A stretch of 64,000 nucleotides of DNA from Brachybacterium sp. EE-P12 (GTDB taxonomy: Bacteria > Actinomycetota > Actinomycetes > Actinomycetales > Dermabacteraceae), in contig NZ_QXCP01000004.1 of assembly GCF_003711805.1 (NCBI RefSeq), positions 1 to 64,000 on the forward strand, written 5' to 3'. Every line of letters starts with the position of its first letter. Position 1 is the first letter of the stretch. Of the stretch, positions 51,042 through 58,819 are shown in pieces. The notes under the pieces are model-generated. The model was given only the letters and a program-made list of their open reading frames with translations, did no database searches and was not told the origin of the DNA. Position numbers and translations under genes: made by a program.

Positions 51042-52778
51042 TCACCCGCCCTCGGTGAGCGCGGCCTGCGGCAGCCAGTCGGCGCCGAGCAGCGCGGCGA
51101 CGTCGCCGAGACCAGCCGTGTCGCCTCCCACGGTGTCGGAGGCGGCGGCGATCCGCTCGACCATCACCTTGGAGACCTGCTCCTCGACGGTGTCCTGCGC
51201 GTAGGCGATGTGCCAGGGGGAGACCTGGTGGTCTCGGTGGGTGCGGCCGGTGACCTGCCGGCCGGCGATGCCGGAGAAGCGCGCTTGGTGGAACAGCCCC
51301 ATCCGTGGCGCGGTGCTCGCCTGCCGCCCGCCCGGGAGGCTCTCCCCGGCGTGGAGGCTGATCGAGGCGACCGTGGTGAACACGCAGACCTTCGCCTGCC
51401 CGGTCTGGAAGCGCAGCCGCTGCTCCTCGACGTCGAAGCGGTCCCGGCCGTAGATGGTGGCGACCTCGATCCCCGAGTCCTGCAGGCGCTCCGTGATCGG
51501 GTCGGCGGCGGTGGTCACGAACTCGACCGAGCAGGCCACCTGGCGCTCGGCCTCGACCTGCTGCGCGATCCACTGGACCGTCGAATCGACCCGGATCAGG
51601 CCCGCCTTCTGCCGGAAGCGCAGCAGCGCCGCCCGGCCCTTGGCGGTGCTGCGCCCGCGGCGGGCGAGGTCCATCTCGCGGCAGAACTCGCCCCACTCCG
51701 CCTCGTAGGCTTCGCGCTCCGCCGGGGTGAGCGCGACCGGCATCCCCGTGATCGGCACCGGCCCCCAGGGCGCGGCGCGGTGCAGCATCGCGGCCGGTTC
51801 CGCGTCCGCCAGCCAGCCGCGTACGCGCGCGAGATCCTCCGCCCGACGGGTCGCATCGGTGGTCCAGGTCGCGCCGTAGCGGCCCTTCTCCAGCGCGATC
51901 CCGTGCCGCCCGAGCGCGGAGGCGAAGGTGGCCGCGGGCTCCTTCGTCGAGGACCAGGCGGTCATCGGTTCCTCGTGCACCTGCGCGTAGGCCGGCGCCA
52001 GATAGGGCAGCTCGAGCGGGGTGTGCCCGGGCGTGGCGGTGGTCGCGATGACGAACGGCGCCTTCTCCGCGGCCTTCCCGTGCCCCGAGACCCGCGCCCA
52101 GAGCTTCCATCGCTTCGTGCTGGTGCGGCGCAGGGCGTGCGCCTCGTCCGCGATGATCACGTCCCAGTCGTGGCCGGTGACCTTCTCGAGCCGGTCCCAG
52201 GTGATCACCACCCACTCCAGGCCGGAGTCGCCGAGAGCGGTGATCGTGCGGCACCAGTGCCCGATCGTGATCGCCGCCGGACGGTCCGCGATCACCATCA
52301 CCCGCTGCGCCCCGCGCAGGTCCCCGACCGCGCTTGCACCGAGCACCGCCGAGATCGTCTTGCCGACGCCTGGCTCGTCGGCCAGCAGGAACAGGCGCCC
52401 GCCCGCCGCGGCGCGCGCCGCGATCGCGTCGGCCGCCTCGTACTGGTTCTGCCGCGGCTCGAACCCGTCGGTCGGCGCGGGCACCGGGGCGGGGGAGCCG
52501 GGGTTGTGGAGGTTCTCGAGGAAGCGGCCGAGCGTGTGCGGACCGGGGGAGTAGGGCTTGAGGTGTGCCGGCAGGGTGCGGCCGACGAACACGTGCATCT
52601 TCACCGCTGGGTGCCAGGAGGCGCCCTCGACCTGCGTGCCGTAGGGGACGTCCAGGATCCACAGCCGTTCGCCCGGGCCGACGAAGGGCAGCTCCTTCGG
52701 GGAGCGGCGCGAGGCGCTCGAGGAGCGACGGCGCGAGGACCTGCGACGGCGGGTGGAGGAGCGACGGGAAGCGGGCAC
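51042..52778 (-). CDS. SF2 (SNF2-like) helicase/ATPase
   Basis: A 578-residue superfamily 2 translocase. The first 28 residues are an Arg/Ser-rich tail of doubtful translation. Motif I is LLADEPGVGKTISAVLGASA, motif II IIADEAHALRR (DEAH), motif III ATTATPGHTPLEL, and motif VI is TGRTHRDHQ (GRxxR-like). Such compact SNF2-type helicases occur in phages and in DNA-repair or restriction-linked loci. No nuclease, methylase or phage gene is beside it, so its role is open. Confidence 0.75.
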   Translation of the reverse strand: MPASRRSSTRRRRSSRRRSSSASRRSPKELPFVGPGERLWILDVPYGTQVEGASWHPAVKMHVFVGRTLPAHLKPYSPGPHTLGRFLENLHNPGSPAPVPAPTDGFEPRQNQYEAADAIAARAAAGGRLFLLADEPGVGKTISAVLGASAVGDLRGAQRVMVIADRPAAITIGHWCRTITALGDSGLEWVVITWDRLEKVTGHDWDVIIADEAHALRRTSTKRWKLWARVSGHGKAAEKAPFVIATTATPGHTPLELPYLAPAYAQVHEEPMTAWSSTKEPAATFASALGRHGIALEKGRYGATWTTDATRRAEDLARVRGWLADAEPAAMLHRAAPWGPVPITGMPVALTPAEREAYEAEWGEFCREMDLARRGRSTAKGRAALLRFRQKAGLIRVDSTVQWIAQQVEAERQVACSVEFVTTAADPITERLQDSGIEVATIYGRDRFDVEEQRLRFQTGQAKVCVFTTVASISLHAGESLPGGRQASTAPRMGLFHQARFSGIAGRQVTGRTHRDHQVSPWHIAYAQDTVEEQVSKVMVERIAAASDTVGGDTAGLGDVAALLGADWLPQAALTEGG

Positions 52779-52883
52779 CCGGCGACCCTACCGGGGCTAC
52801 GCGAGCCTCGGCTCAGCTCCCCAGCCCCCAGCTCCTCTGCGCCTCAGCTCGCTCAGGCGTGCGCGGAACCGCGCGGCGGCCCG

Positions 52884-54152
52884 TCAGCGCCGGGCCGCGC
52901 CGACCCAGCCCATCGAGTACACCCAGGCGAGCAGGATCCGCAGCCGGGTGCCGAGCACCAGGCGGAGCGCGGCGGCCCGCATCAGGGACAGCCGACGCCC
53001 GACGGGACGCCCGAGCGCGGTGTTCAGCCCGGCGATCGCGCCGGCCGTCCGTGCCCGCCGCATGATCCTGCGCTCGATGCGTCCCCAGTCCGCGTCGCGC
53101 GAGAGGTCCGGCGCCTGATCCGTCGCGATCGCGCCTCGCACCAGCGGCGCGATGTCGAGCGCGTCGAGCCAGCCGAGCGTCATCCCCTGCCCGCCGATCG
53201 GGGAGATCTCGTGGGCGGCGTCGCCGATCACCACGCACCGTCGCGTGCACAGACGCGCCGCGAACCGCTGGGCGACCGTGAACGCACTGATCATCGTGGC
53301 CGTGTCCGGGTCCGGGGCTTCGCCCAGCCGCCTCTGCAGGAGATCGGCGAGGCGGTGCGCGGAGGAGGGCGGGCCTGCACCGGTGGGTCCGGTGTGCACC
53401 ACCCAGCGCCGGCGAGCATCCGGCATCGGGAACGACTCCACGACCCCGTCGGCCTCCAGATGAATACGTGCCTCGCGGGGACGACGGCCGGCCGCGCGGG
53501 CGCCCGTGCTCGGCGTCTCCTCGGCGAAGTCCCCCATGAGGTAGGTGTCCGGCAGCACGCGGCCGCGCATCGCGATCCCGAGGCTCGCGCGCGTCCCGGA
53601 GCGTGCACCGTCCGCGACCACGAGCAGCCGCGCCCGCCATCGCAGAAGTGGAGACGAGCCGTGCGGGGCGGCGCCGTCCTGCTCCGCCGTCCGCCGCGCG
53701 GTCACCTCCACACCCCCGGCGGTCTCGAGGACCTCCGTGACCTGCCACCCCCGCCGGAGGGCGGTGGGGGAGAGCGCCGAGAGTCTCCGGGAGAGCATCT
53801 CCTCCGTGCGGCTCTGGGGGAGGGAGAGCACGAACCGATTCGGCGTGCGACGCGCGGCGAAGCGCACCTGACCCAGGTGCCGGCCCCGTGACAGCGCAGC
53901 TCCCGAGCGCAGCGGCACACCGCCGGCGACGGCCTCCCGGTCGAGCCCGAGCACTCGCAGCGCGCCCAGCGCCGGAGGATGCAGGCCGATCGCGCGCGAA
54001 TGCCGGGACGGGACGCGGCGCTTCTCGAGCACCACCACGTCGAGGCCCCGCCCGGCCAGCAGCGAGGCGAGGAAGAGACCCGTCGGCCCTCCCCCGACGA
54101 CCAGCACCTCGCAGGATCCCTGCCCCGCGCTCCGACCCGGCACATCGGTCAT
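52884..54152 (-). CDS. FAD-dependent monooxygenase of the type III PKS cluster
   Basis: A 422-residue flavoprotein of the UbiH/PHBH family. Motifs: EVLVVGGGPTGLFLASLLAG (FAD binding), LLVVADGARSGTRASLGIAM (the DG motif), CVVIGDAAHEISPIGGQGMT (the GD motif). It likely hydroxylates or oxidises the aromatic product of the neighbouring synthase. The last 60 residues are Arg/Leu-rich. It overlaps the methyltransferase stop by 4 nt and is the third gene of the cluster. Confidence 0.85.
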   Translation of the reverse strand: MTDVPGRSAGQGSCEVLVVGGGPTGLFLASLLAGRGLDVVVLEKRRVPSRHSRAIGLHPPALGALRVLGLDREAVAGGVPLRSGAALSRGRHLGQVRFAARRTPNRFVLSLPQSRTEEMLSRRLSALSPTALRRGWQVTEVLETAGGVEVTARRTAEQDGAAPHGSSPLLRWRARLLVVADGARSGTRASLGIAMRGRVLPDTYLMGDFAEETPSTGARAAGRRPREARIHLEADGVVESFPMPDARRRWVVHTGPTGAGPPSSAHRLADLLQRRLGEAPDPDTATMISAFTVAQRFAARLCTRRCVVIGDAAHEISPIGGQGMTLGWLDALDIAPLVRGAIATDQAPDLSRDADWGRIERRIMRRARTAGAIAGLNTALGRPVGRRLSLMRAAALRLVLGTRLRILLAWVYSMGWVGAARR

Positions 54153-54862
54153 GGGGACGGGGCCGTCCCCGCGGCGAGGGTGACCAGCAAGCGGAACGGC
54201 CTCTGCGAGGAGACCTGCCAGGGCGGGGGGAGGCGCTGCGCCAGCTCGGGCGCGGTGAAGCTGCGACGGATCGAGGTCAGGCCGTCCTCACGGATGAAGG
54301 TGCGCGGGAAGAGCGGCCAGGTGGCGGCGGAGAACAGCGCGTAGGCGAGCCGTGCGCGCCGGATGTCGCTGTGCACGCAGGCGCGGCGGGCGAGAGCACG
54401 GGACTGCTCGAGCACGGCGTCGAGCTCCGCGTCTCCCAGGTGATGCAGCAGATGGTTGGAGACGACGAGGTCGAAGCGTCGGCCCTCGTCCACCAGGTCA
54501 CCGGTCCGTGCTCGGCGGAACCGGACCCCCGCGACCGGGGGCCGGCTGCGTGCCCACGCGAACGCGCGAGGGTCAGGATCGATGCCGGTGACTCGGAGGT
54601 CATGGCCATCGCGGCGCGCCCACCTGGCCAGGGCCCGGCTGAGGTCCCCACCGCCGCAGCCCACGTCCAGCAGCGTCGTCGGCCCGTCGCGGCGCAGGTG
54701 CGGGCGCAGGAGGCGGGCGTACGTGGTGCGCCACCCGGCGACCATCGCGTTCACGGCACGGAAGGCGGCATAGGTGCGGGCCAGCCGATCCGGGTCGCAG
54801 CGCGGGTCGTCCATCCGCTCGGTGACGGTGGTGTCGCGGGCGGTCAGCGCAGGAAGGATCAC
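54149..54862 (-). CDS. Class I SAM methyltransferase of the type III PKS cluster
   Basis: A 237-residue SAM-dependent methyltransferase. The SAM site is TTLLDVGCGGGDLSRALARW, followed by VTGIDPDPRAFAWARS, FDLVVSNHLLHHLGDAELDA and the closing FRLLVTLAAG. I start it at GTG 54862, which overlaps the synthase stop as GTGA; an ATG 16 codons in (54814) is also possible. In comparable clusters this enzyme methylates the phenolic or quinone product. Confidence 0.82.
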   Translation of the reverse strand: MILPALTARDTTVTERMDDPRCDPDRLARTYAAFRAVNAMVAGWRTTYARLLRPHLRRDGPTTLLDVGCGGGDLSRALARWARRDGHDLRVTGIDPDPRAFAWARSRPPVAGVRFRRARTGDLVDEGRRFDLVVSNHLLHHLGDAELDAVLEQSRALARRACVHSDIRRARLAYALFSAATWPLFPRTFIREDGLTSIRRSFTAPELAQRLPPPWQVSSQRPFRLLVTLAAGTAPSP

Positions 54863-56082
54863 GGCTGCTCGGCTCCCGCCCCGCGTCCGGCCCCGGAGCC
54901 GACGGCGGCCGACGCCCCGGCGGCGGAGCTCGCGGCCTCCGAGCTCCCGGCGGCGGAGCCGATGACGGTGAGCAGCGCCGTCTCCACCGTGAGCCCGGGC
55001 CCGAACGCCATCGAGCACACAGCCTCCTGCGCCCCCGGCGTCGCGGCGCGGAGGATCTTCTGCAGCACGAACATCACCGTCGCGCTGGACATGTTCCCGA
55101 AGTCGCGCAGCGTCTCCCGGGCGGGGACCAGCTGCGCCGGATCCAGTGCCAGCTTGGCCTCGACCTTGTCGAGGATGCTGCGCCCGCCGGGATGGATCGC
55201 CCAGTGCGGGATCTCCCGGAAGGGCAGGTCCGCGAGCGCCGGCTCGTGGGCGAGCAGCGGCTCGAGCGCACCGGTGATGTGCTCGTCGATGATGTGCGGG
55301 ACGTACGTGCCGAGCACCATCTCGAAGCCGTTGTCCCCGATGTTCCAGGCCATCGCCTCCTCGCCCACCGGCGTCAGCACCGTCTCGAAGTGGTCCAGCC
55401 GCAGCAGCGGGGTGCTCGCGGGGAGGTCCCTCCCGGTGACGACGGCGGCCGCGGCGCCATCGGCGAAGAGGGAGGAGCCGACGATGGTGTCGGGGTCGTT
55501 CGAGGTGCGCACGTGCAGCGTGCACAGCTCGACCGAGGCGACGATCACCACCGCATCCGGATCGGCGCGGCAGATGGTCTGCGCCTGCCGCAGCGCGGGC
55601 AGGGCCGCGTAGCAGCCCATGAACCCCAGGTGGCAGCGCTGCACGGAGGGGGCGAGGTCGAGATCGCGCACGATGCGGTAGTCCGGGCCGGGGGCGAAGA
55701 AGCCCGTGCAGGAGACCGTGATGACATGGGTGACGTCGGCCGGCCCGATCCCCTCGGCCGCCGCGAGCGCCTCCCGCGCGACCTGCGTGTACAGCCGGGT
55801 CGCCGCCCGCTCGAACACGCGGTTGCGCACGCCGGTGGTGGGGTTCAGGAACCGGCCGGTGCCGGCCTCGAAGAAGACGGGCTCGCCGTGGTCGGGCGGG
55901 CCCTCCCACTCGGCGAGCGCGCTGAAGCGGCGCTCGATGCCGGAGGAGTCGAAGGCGGTGGAGACCAGCCGCTTCCCGAGGCGGCTGAGATCGGGCTGCG
56001 CGGCGAGGACGTCGCGGACGGCGTCCTGGTGCAGCTCGGTGGCGGGGACGGCGGTCTCGAGCGAGCGAAGTGTGACGGTCAT
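54859..56082 (-). CDS. Type III polyketide synthase (chalcone/alkylresorcinol synthase-like)
   Basis: A 407-residue synthase that condenses malonyl-CoA units onto an acyl starter. The catalytic triad is visible: Cys157 in HLGFMGCYAALPAL, His297 in IPHWAIHPGGRSILD and Asn330 in FGNMSSATVMFVL. The C-terminal 35 residues are an Ala/Ser/Gly-rich tail (AAGSSEAASSAAG) not needed for the fold. The ATG at 56082 has AAAAGGAGCAGCC just upstream. It is the first of three genes joined by 4-nt overlaps with methyltransferase and monooxygenase genes, an arrangement typical of small actinobacterial type III PKS clusters. The product cannot be deduced. Confidence 0.9.
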   Translation of the reverse strand: MTVTLRSLETAVPATELHQDAVRDVLAAQPDLSRLGKRLVSTAFDSSGIERRFSALAEWEGPPDHGEPVFFEAGTGRFLNPTTGVRNRVFERAATRLYTQVAREALAAAEGIGPADVTHVITVSCTGFFAPGPDYRIVRDLDLAPSVQRCHLGFMGCYAALPALRQAQTICRADPDAVVIVASVELCTLHVRTSNDPDTIVGSSLFADGAAAAVVTGRDLPASTPLLRLDHFETVLTPVGEEAMAWNIGDNGFEMVLGTYVPHIIDEHITGALEPLLAHEPALADLPFREIPHWAIHPGGRSILDKVEAKLALDPAQLVPARETLRDFGNMSSATVMFVLQKILRAATPGAQEAVCSMAFGPGLTVETALLTVIGSAAGSSEAASSAAGASAAVGSGAGRGAGAEQP

Positions 56083-56290
56083 GGCTGCTCCTTTTCGGAT
56101 GCGGCGCGGCCCGACGGGAAAGGCGCGACGGGCCCGTCCGGGATCGCCCCGTCGCGCCGATCCCGGCCCGACCGGGGTCCATGGACCCGCGGACGATGCG
56201 CTGGGAGGCACGTCCTGCCCGCCAACCTACGCGGGTGCGAGGCGATCGGCCATGGCGTCGACCGGTCGTCCTGTCGCTTCGCGAAGCAGG

Positions 56291-56548
56291 TCAGAGAGCG
56301 GCCATCGCCCCGCGCAGAGCCGCCACGGCGTGCCGGAGCTCGATCCGCTCCTGCTCCAGCCGCTCGCCGGAGGCGCGTCGCCGGACCGGCGGCGAGGGTG
56401 AGGGCGCCCGCCCCGGTGGCCTCCCAGCGCACGGGCAGCAGCTGGGTGCCGAGCTGGGCCCAGCGCCGCTCCTCCCAGAGCACGTGCTCCCGCGGCGCCG
56501 AGCCGGTGCTCCGCCAGGACTCGATCCACGCGGCGTCCGGGCGTGGCC
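56291..56548 (-). pseudogene. Possible remnant of a Wadjet jetD gene
   Basis: Two fragments on the minus strand in different frames. The first (about 56540-56385) reads HVLWEERRWAQLGTQLLPVR, resembling the N-terminal DUF3322 part of JetD with its W-x-x-R-R-W...LG-x-Q-x-LP-x-R pattern. The second (about 56380-56291) reads ERLEQERIELRHAVAALRG and stops, like the C-terminal RLEQERIPW end of JetD. The large middle part is missing and the frame shifts at the junction. This is recognised from memory only; no jetA-C are present. Confidence 0.4.
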
Positions 56549-56713
56549 TCAGCGGCCCAGCAGCCGGGCGAAGAAGCCCTTCGTCGGGGCGACCTCGGTG
56601 TGGCCGGGGCAGCGCTCAGCCGTCGGCACGCCGGCCAGGGCCTGCTCGATGTGCTGGCCGCAGCCGGCCCAGGTGGTCTTGCCGCAGGTGCGGCAGGTGA
56701 CGGCGCGGCACAT
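56549..56713 (-). CDS. Small Cys-rich protein, 54 residues
   Basis: Starts CRAVTCRTCGKTTWAGCGQH, a compact CxxxxCxxC...C pattern with a His, likely a zinc- or redox-site. This opening is conserved in a family of unnamed actinobacterial proteins that I recognise but cannot name. It ends PTKGFFARLLGR, a short amphipathic tail that also recurs in the family. The start lies 1 nt after the stop of the persulfide dioxygenase-rhodanese gene, so the two are probably co-expressed. Confidence 0.65.
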   Translation of the reverse strand: MCRAVTCRTCGKTTWAGCGQHIEQALAGVPTAERCPGHTEVAPTKGFFARLLGR

Positions 56714-56714
56714 C

Positions 56715-58172
56715 TCAGGCGCTCCTTCGGTCGGCGGCGGGCGCTGGGTGCGGGGCCTGCTCGGGATGCTCCGCCCGCCACTGCGCCCAGGCGGCGTAGC
56801 TGCCGTCGAGCTCGACGACCTCGTGGCCGGCGCGGCGCAGGGCGGAGGCGGCGACGGTGTTGCGCAGCCCGGACTGGCAGAAGGTCACCAGCGGGCCCGC
56901 GCCCTCGCCGGGCAGCTCGCCCTGACGGAACAGCACCTTCCCGGCCGAGAGCTGCTGCGCGCCGGGGACGGTGCCGGCGGCGTGCTCGGTGCGGGTGCGG
57001 ACGTCCAGCAGTCGCGGCGCCGTCCCCTCGCTGCGCTGCTGCTCGAGCTCGGCCGGGGAGATGACGGGCGGCACCGTCTGCGGCAGACCCTCCAGCGAGG
57101 GGATGAAGCCGGTCAGGGCGTCGACGCCGACGCGCACGAAGTGATCCCCGTACTCGGCGGCCGACGCGGCGTCCTCGGCGAGGACCACGAGCTCGGCGCT
57201 GTCGGTGTCCGGGTCGAAGGCCCAGGCGATGTGGCCGGCGGCCTTGCCGAGCGCGGGGATGTTCAGCGCCCCCGGCACGGTGCCGGCATGCACCTGGTCC
57301 ACCGGGCGGGTGTCGATCAGCGCGAGCGTGCCGTCCTCGAGGCCGCGCTGCAGCTCCTCGGCGCCCACCTCCCGCGGCGTGATGCGCTCGCCGAGCAGGG
57401 CCGGGCCCTCCTGGTTCTGGCGCTTCATCCGGGCGAAGTAGGCGTGCGCATCGGGCTGGCCGTCCAGCAGCTCGTCGAGGAAGCCCTGCTCGTCGTCGTT
57501 CTTCAGGTACGGGCCCCACCAGGCGAAGTGCCGCTCGTAGCCCACCGTGGTGGAGGGCAGCGCGCCGATCGCCTTCCCGCAGGCGGAGCCGGAGCCGTGG
57601 CCGGGGAGCACCTGCACGTGATCGGGCAGGGCGAGGAACACCTCCTTCAGGGAGGCGAACAGCTGCTTCGCGCCGGTGAAGCGGGTGTCCTGCATGCCCA
57701 CGGCCTCGTCGAGCAGGTCGGGCCGGCCCAGGTCCCCGGAGAACACGAAGTCGCCGGAGAGGAGGTAGCCGGGCTCGTCGGCGAAGGCGCCGTCGGTGAT
57801 GAGATAGCTCAGATGCTCGGGGGTGTGGCCCGGGGTGTGCCGGGCGGTGACGGTGATCCGGCCCAGCGTGAGCGTCTCGTGGTCGTGCAGGCGCTCGGCC
57901 TCGAAGCCGTACTGCCAGTCCTCCCCGCCGGTGCCGGGCACGTAGGCGGTGGCGCCGGTGGCGGCGGCCAGCTCGCGGGTGCCGGAGAGGAAATCGGCAT
58001 GCAGGTGCGTCTCGGCGACCGCGGCGATCGTGAGGCCGTGCTGCGCGGCGAGGTCGAGGTACTGCTGGATGTCGCGGCGCGGATCGACCACGAGCGCCTC
58101 GCCGCTGCTCTGGCAGGCGATCAGGTAGCTGGTCTGGGAGAGGTCGGGGTCGTGGACACGTTCGAGGAGCAC
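56715..58172 (-). CDS. Persulfide dioxygenase-rhodanese fusion (CstB-like)
   Basis: A 485-residue sulfide-detoxification enzyme. Residues 1-235 are a metallo-beta-lactamase fold with ETHLHADFLSG (HxHxD), HTPGHTPEHLSYL, FSGDLGRPD and LPGHGSGSACG, typical of persulfide dioxygenases. Two rhodanese-like domains follow: the first (LALIDTRPVDQVHAGTVPGA) lacks the catalytic Cys, the second has it in LVTFCQSGLRNT. This pseudo-rhodanese/rhodanese order is that of CstB. The GTG at 58172 has AGGAGGAA at normal spacing. It is divergent from a CstR-type repressor with two operators between. Confidence 0.9.
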   Translation of the reverse strand: MLLERVHDPDLSQTSYLIACQSSGEALVVDPRRDIQQYLDLAAQHGLTIAAVAETHLHADFLSGTRELAAATGATAYVPGTGGEDWQYGFEAERLHDHETLTLGRITVTARHTPGHTPEHLSYLITDGAFADEPGYLLSGDFVFSGDLGRPDLLDEAVGMQDTRFTGAKQLFASLKEVFLALPDHVQVLPGHGSGSACGKAIGALPSTTVGYERHFAWWGPYLKNDDEQGFLDELLDGQPDAHAYFARMKRQNQEGPALLGERITPREVGAEELQRGLEDGTLALIDTRPVDQVHAGTVPGALNIPALGKAAGHIAWAFDPDTDSAELVVLAEDAASAAEYGDHFVRVGVDALTGFIPSLEGLPQTVPPVISPAELEQQRSEGTAPRLLDVRTRTEHAAGTVPGAQQLSAGKVLFRQGELPGEGAGPLVTFCQSGLRNTVAASALRRAGHEVVELDGSYAAWAQWRAEHPEQAPHPAPAADRRSA

Positions 58173-58228
58173 GGTTCCTCCTGGCGCTCGGGGCGCTGCA
58201 TCGGGTGCGGACGGGGCGAGCCTACGCG

Positions 58229-58267
58229 GTACCCCCCGGGGTATGCAAGACACCCCTGGGGGTATAC
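58229..58267. promoter_or_regulatory. Two CsoR/CstR-type operators
   Basis: GTACCCCCCGGGGTATG (58229-58245) and ACACCCCTGGGGGTATAC (58250-58267) are the G/C-tract palindromes (TACCCC...GGGGTA) bound by CsoR/CstR-family repressors. They lie 20 bp apart, centre to centre, between the divergent persulfide enzyme and its repressor gene and would control both. Confidence 0.8.
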
Positions 58268-58309
58268 GGTGGGTGCGGACATCCGCCCGATCCCTGCCGA
58301 GGAGGCCTC

Positions 58310-58567
58310 GTGGAGCTCGACGCCGCCAGTGTGACCGCCGTCATCCACCGACTCAAGCGCGCCCAGGGGCAGCTCGCCGCGGTGACCCGCATGCTCGAGG
58401 AGGGCGAGGACTGCAAGGCCGTGGTCACGCAGCTCTCGGCCGTCTCCAAGGCGCTGGACCGCGCCGGCTTCGCGATCATCGCCAGCGGGATGGAGAAGTG
58501 CCTGGCCGGGGAGGACGGCGCGATGGACCGCAAGGCTCTCGAGAAGCTGTTCCTCACGCTCGCCTGA
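58310..58567 (+). CDS. CstR-type persulfide-sensing repressor (CsoR/DUF156 family)
   Basis: An 85-residue all-helical repressor: VIHRLKRAQGQLAAVTRMLE is the family opening. Cys35 (GEDCKAVVTQL) and Cys64 (MEKCLAG) lie 29 residues apart as in CstR. The His that binds copper in CsoR, four residues before the second Cys, is replaced by Gly60, which argues against a copper sensor and for persulfide sensing by disulfide formation. The GTG start has GAGGAGG 5 nt upstream. Divergent from the CstB-like enzyme. Confidence 0.88.
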   Translation: MELDAASVTAVIHRLKRAQGQLAAVTRMLEEGEDCKAVVTQLSAVSKALDRAGFAIIASGMEKCLAGEDGAMDRKALEKLFLTLA

Positions 58568-58819
58568 ACGAGACCGCCGCGCGGGGGCTCGTCGGTCCGG
58601 CGGAGAGGACGACGCTGCGGAGAGACAGGCGGGAAGACGCACGAGGTGCACAAGAGCGCTTTCGAGAACCCTTCGAGAAGCCCTCCGTCGGGCGCACCGG
58701 AAGCCCGCCGCCTCCGCACCCATGGACCGCCCCGCCCCGCAGTGGGAGACTTCCCGTGAGCCGCCCGGCGCGCGCGCCGGGCGCTCCGCAGGTCGCCGAG
58801 AGCACGGGAGGCACCGCCC

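Noticed and set aside
51042..52778. Prophage signalled by the phage-like helicase
   Set aside because: No integrase, terminase, capsid, tail or lysis gene and no attachment site is present nearby.
50652..53891. Open frame of over 1000 codons on the plus strand across the helicase and monooxygenase genes
   Set aside because: It spans two separate minus-strand genes and the gaps between them, with low-complexity Arg/Gly/Pro composition.
56291..58172. Complete Wadjet or other multi-gene defence operon
   Set aside because: Only short JetD-like pieces are visible; the neighbouring genes belong to sulfur metabolism and polyketide synthesis.
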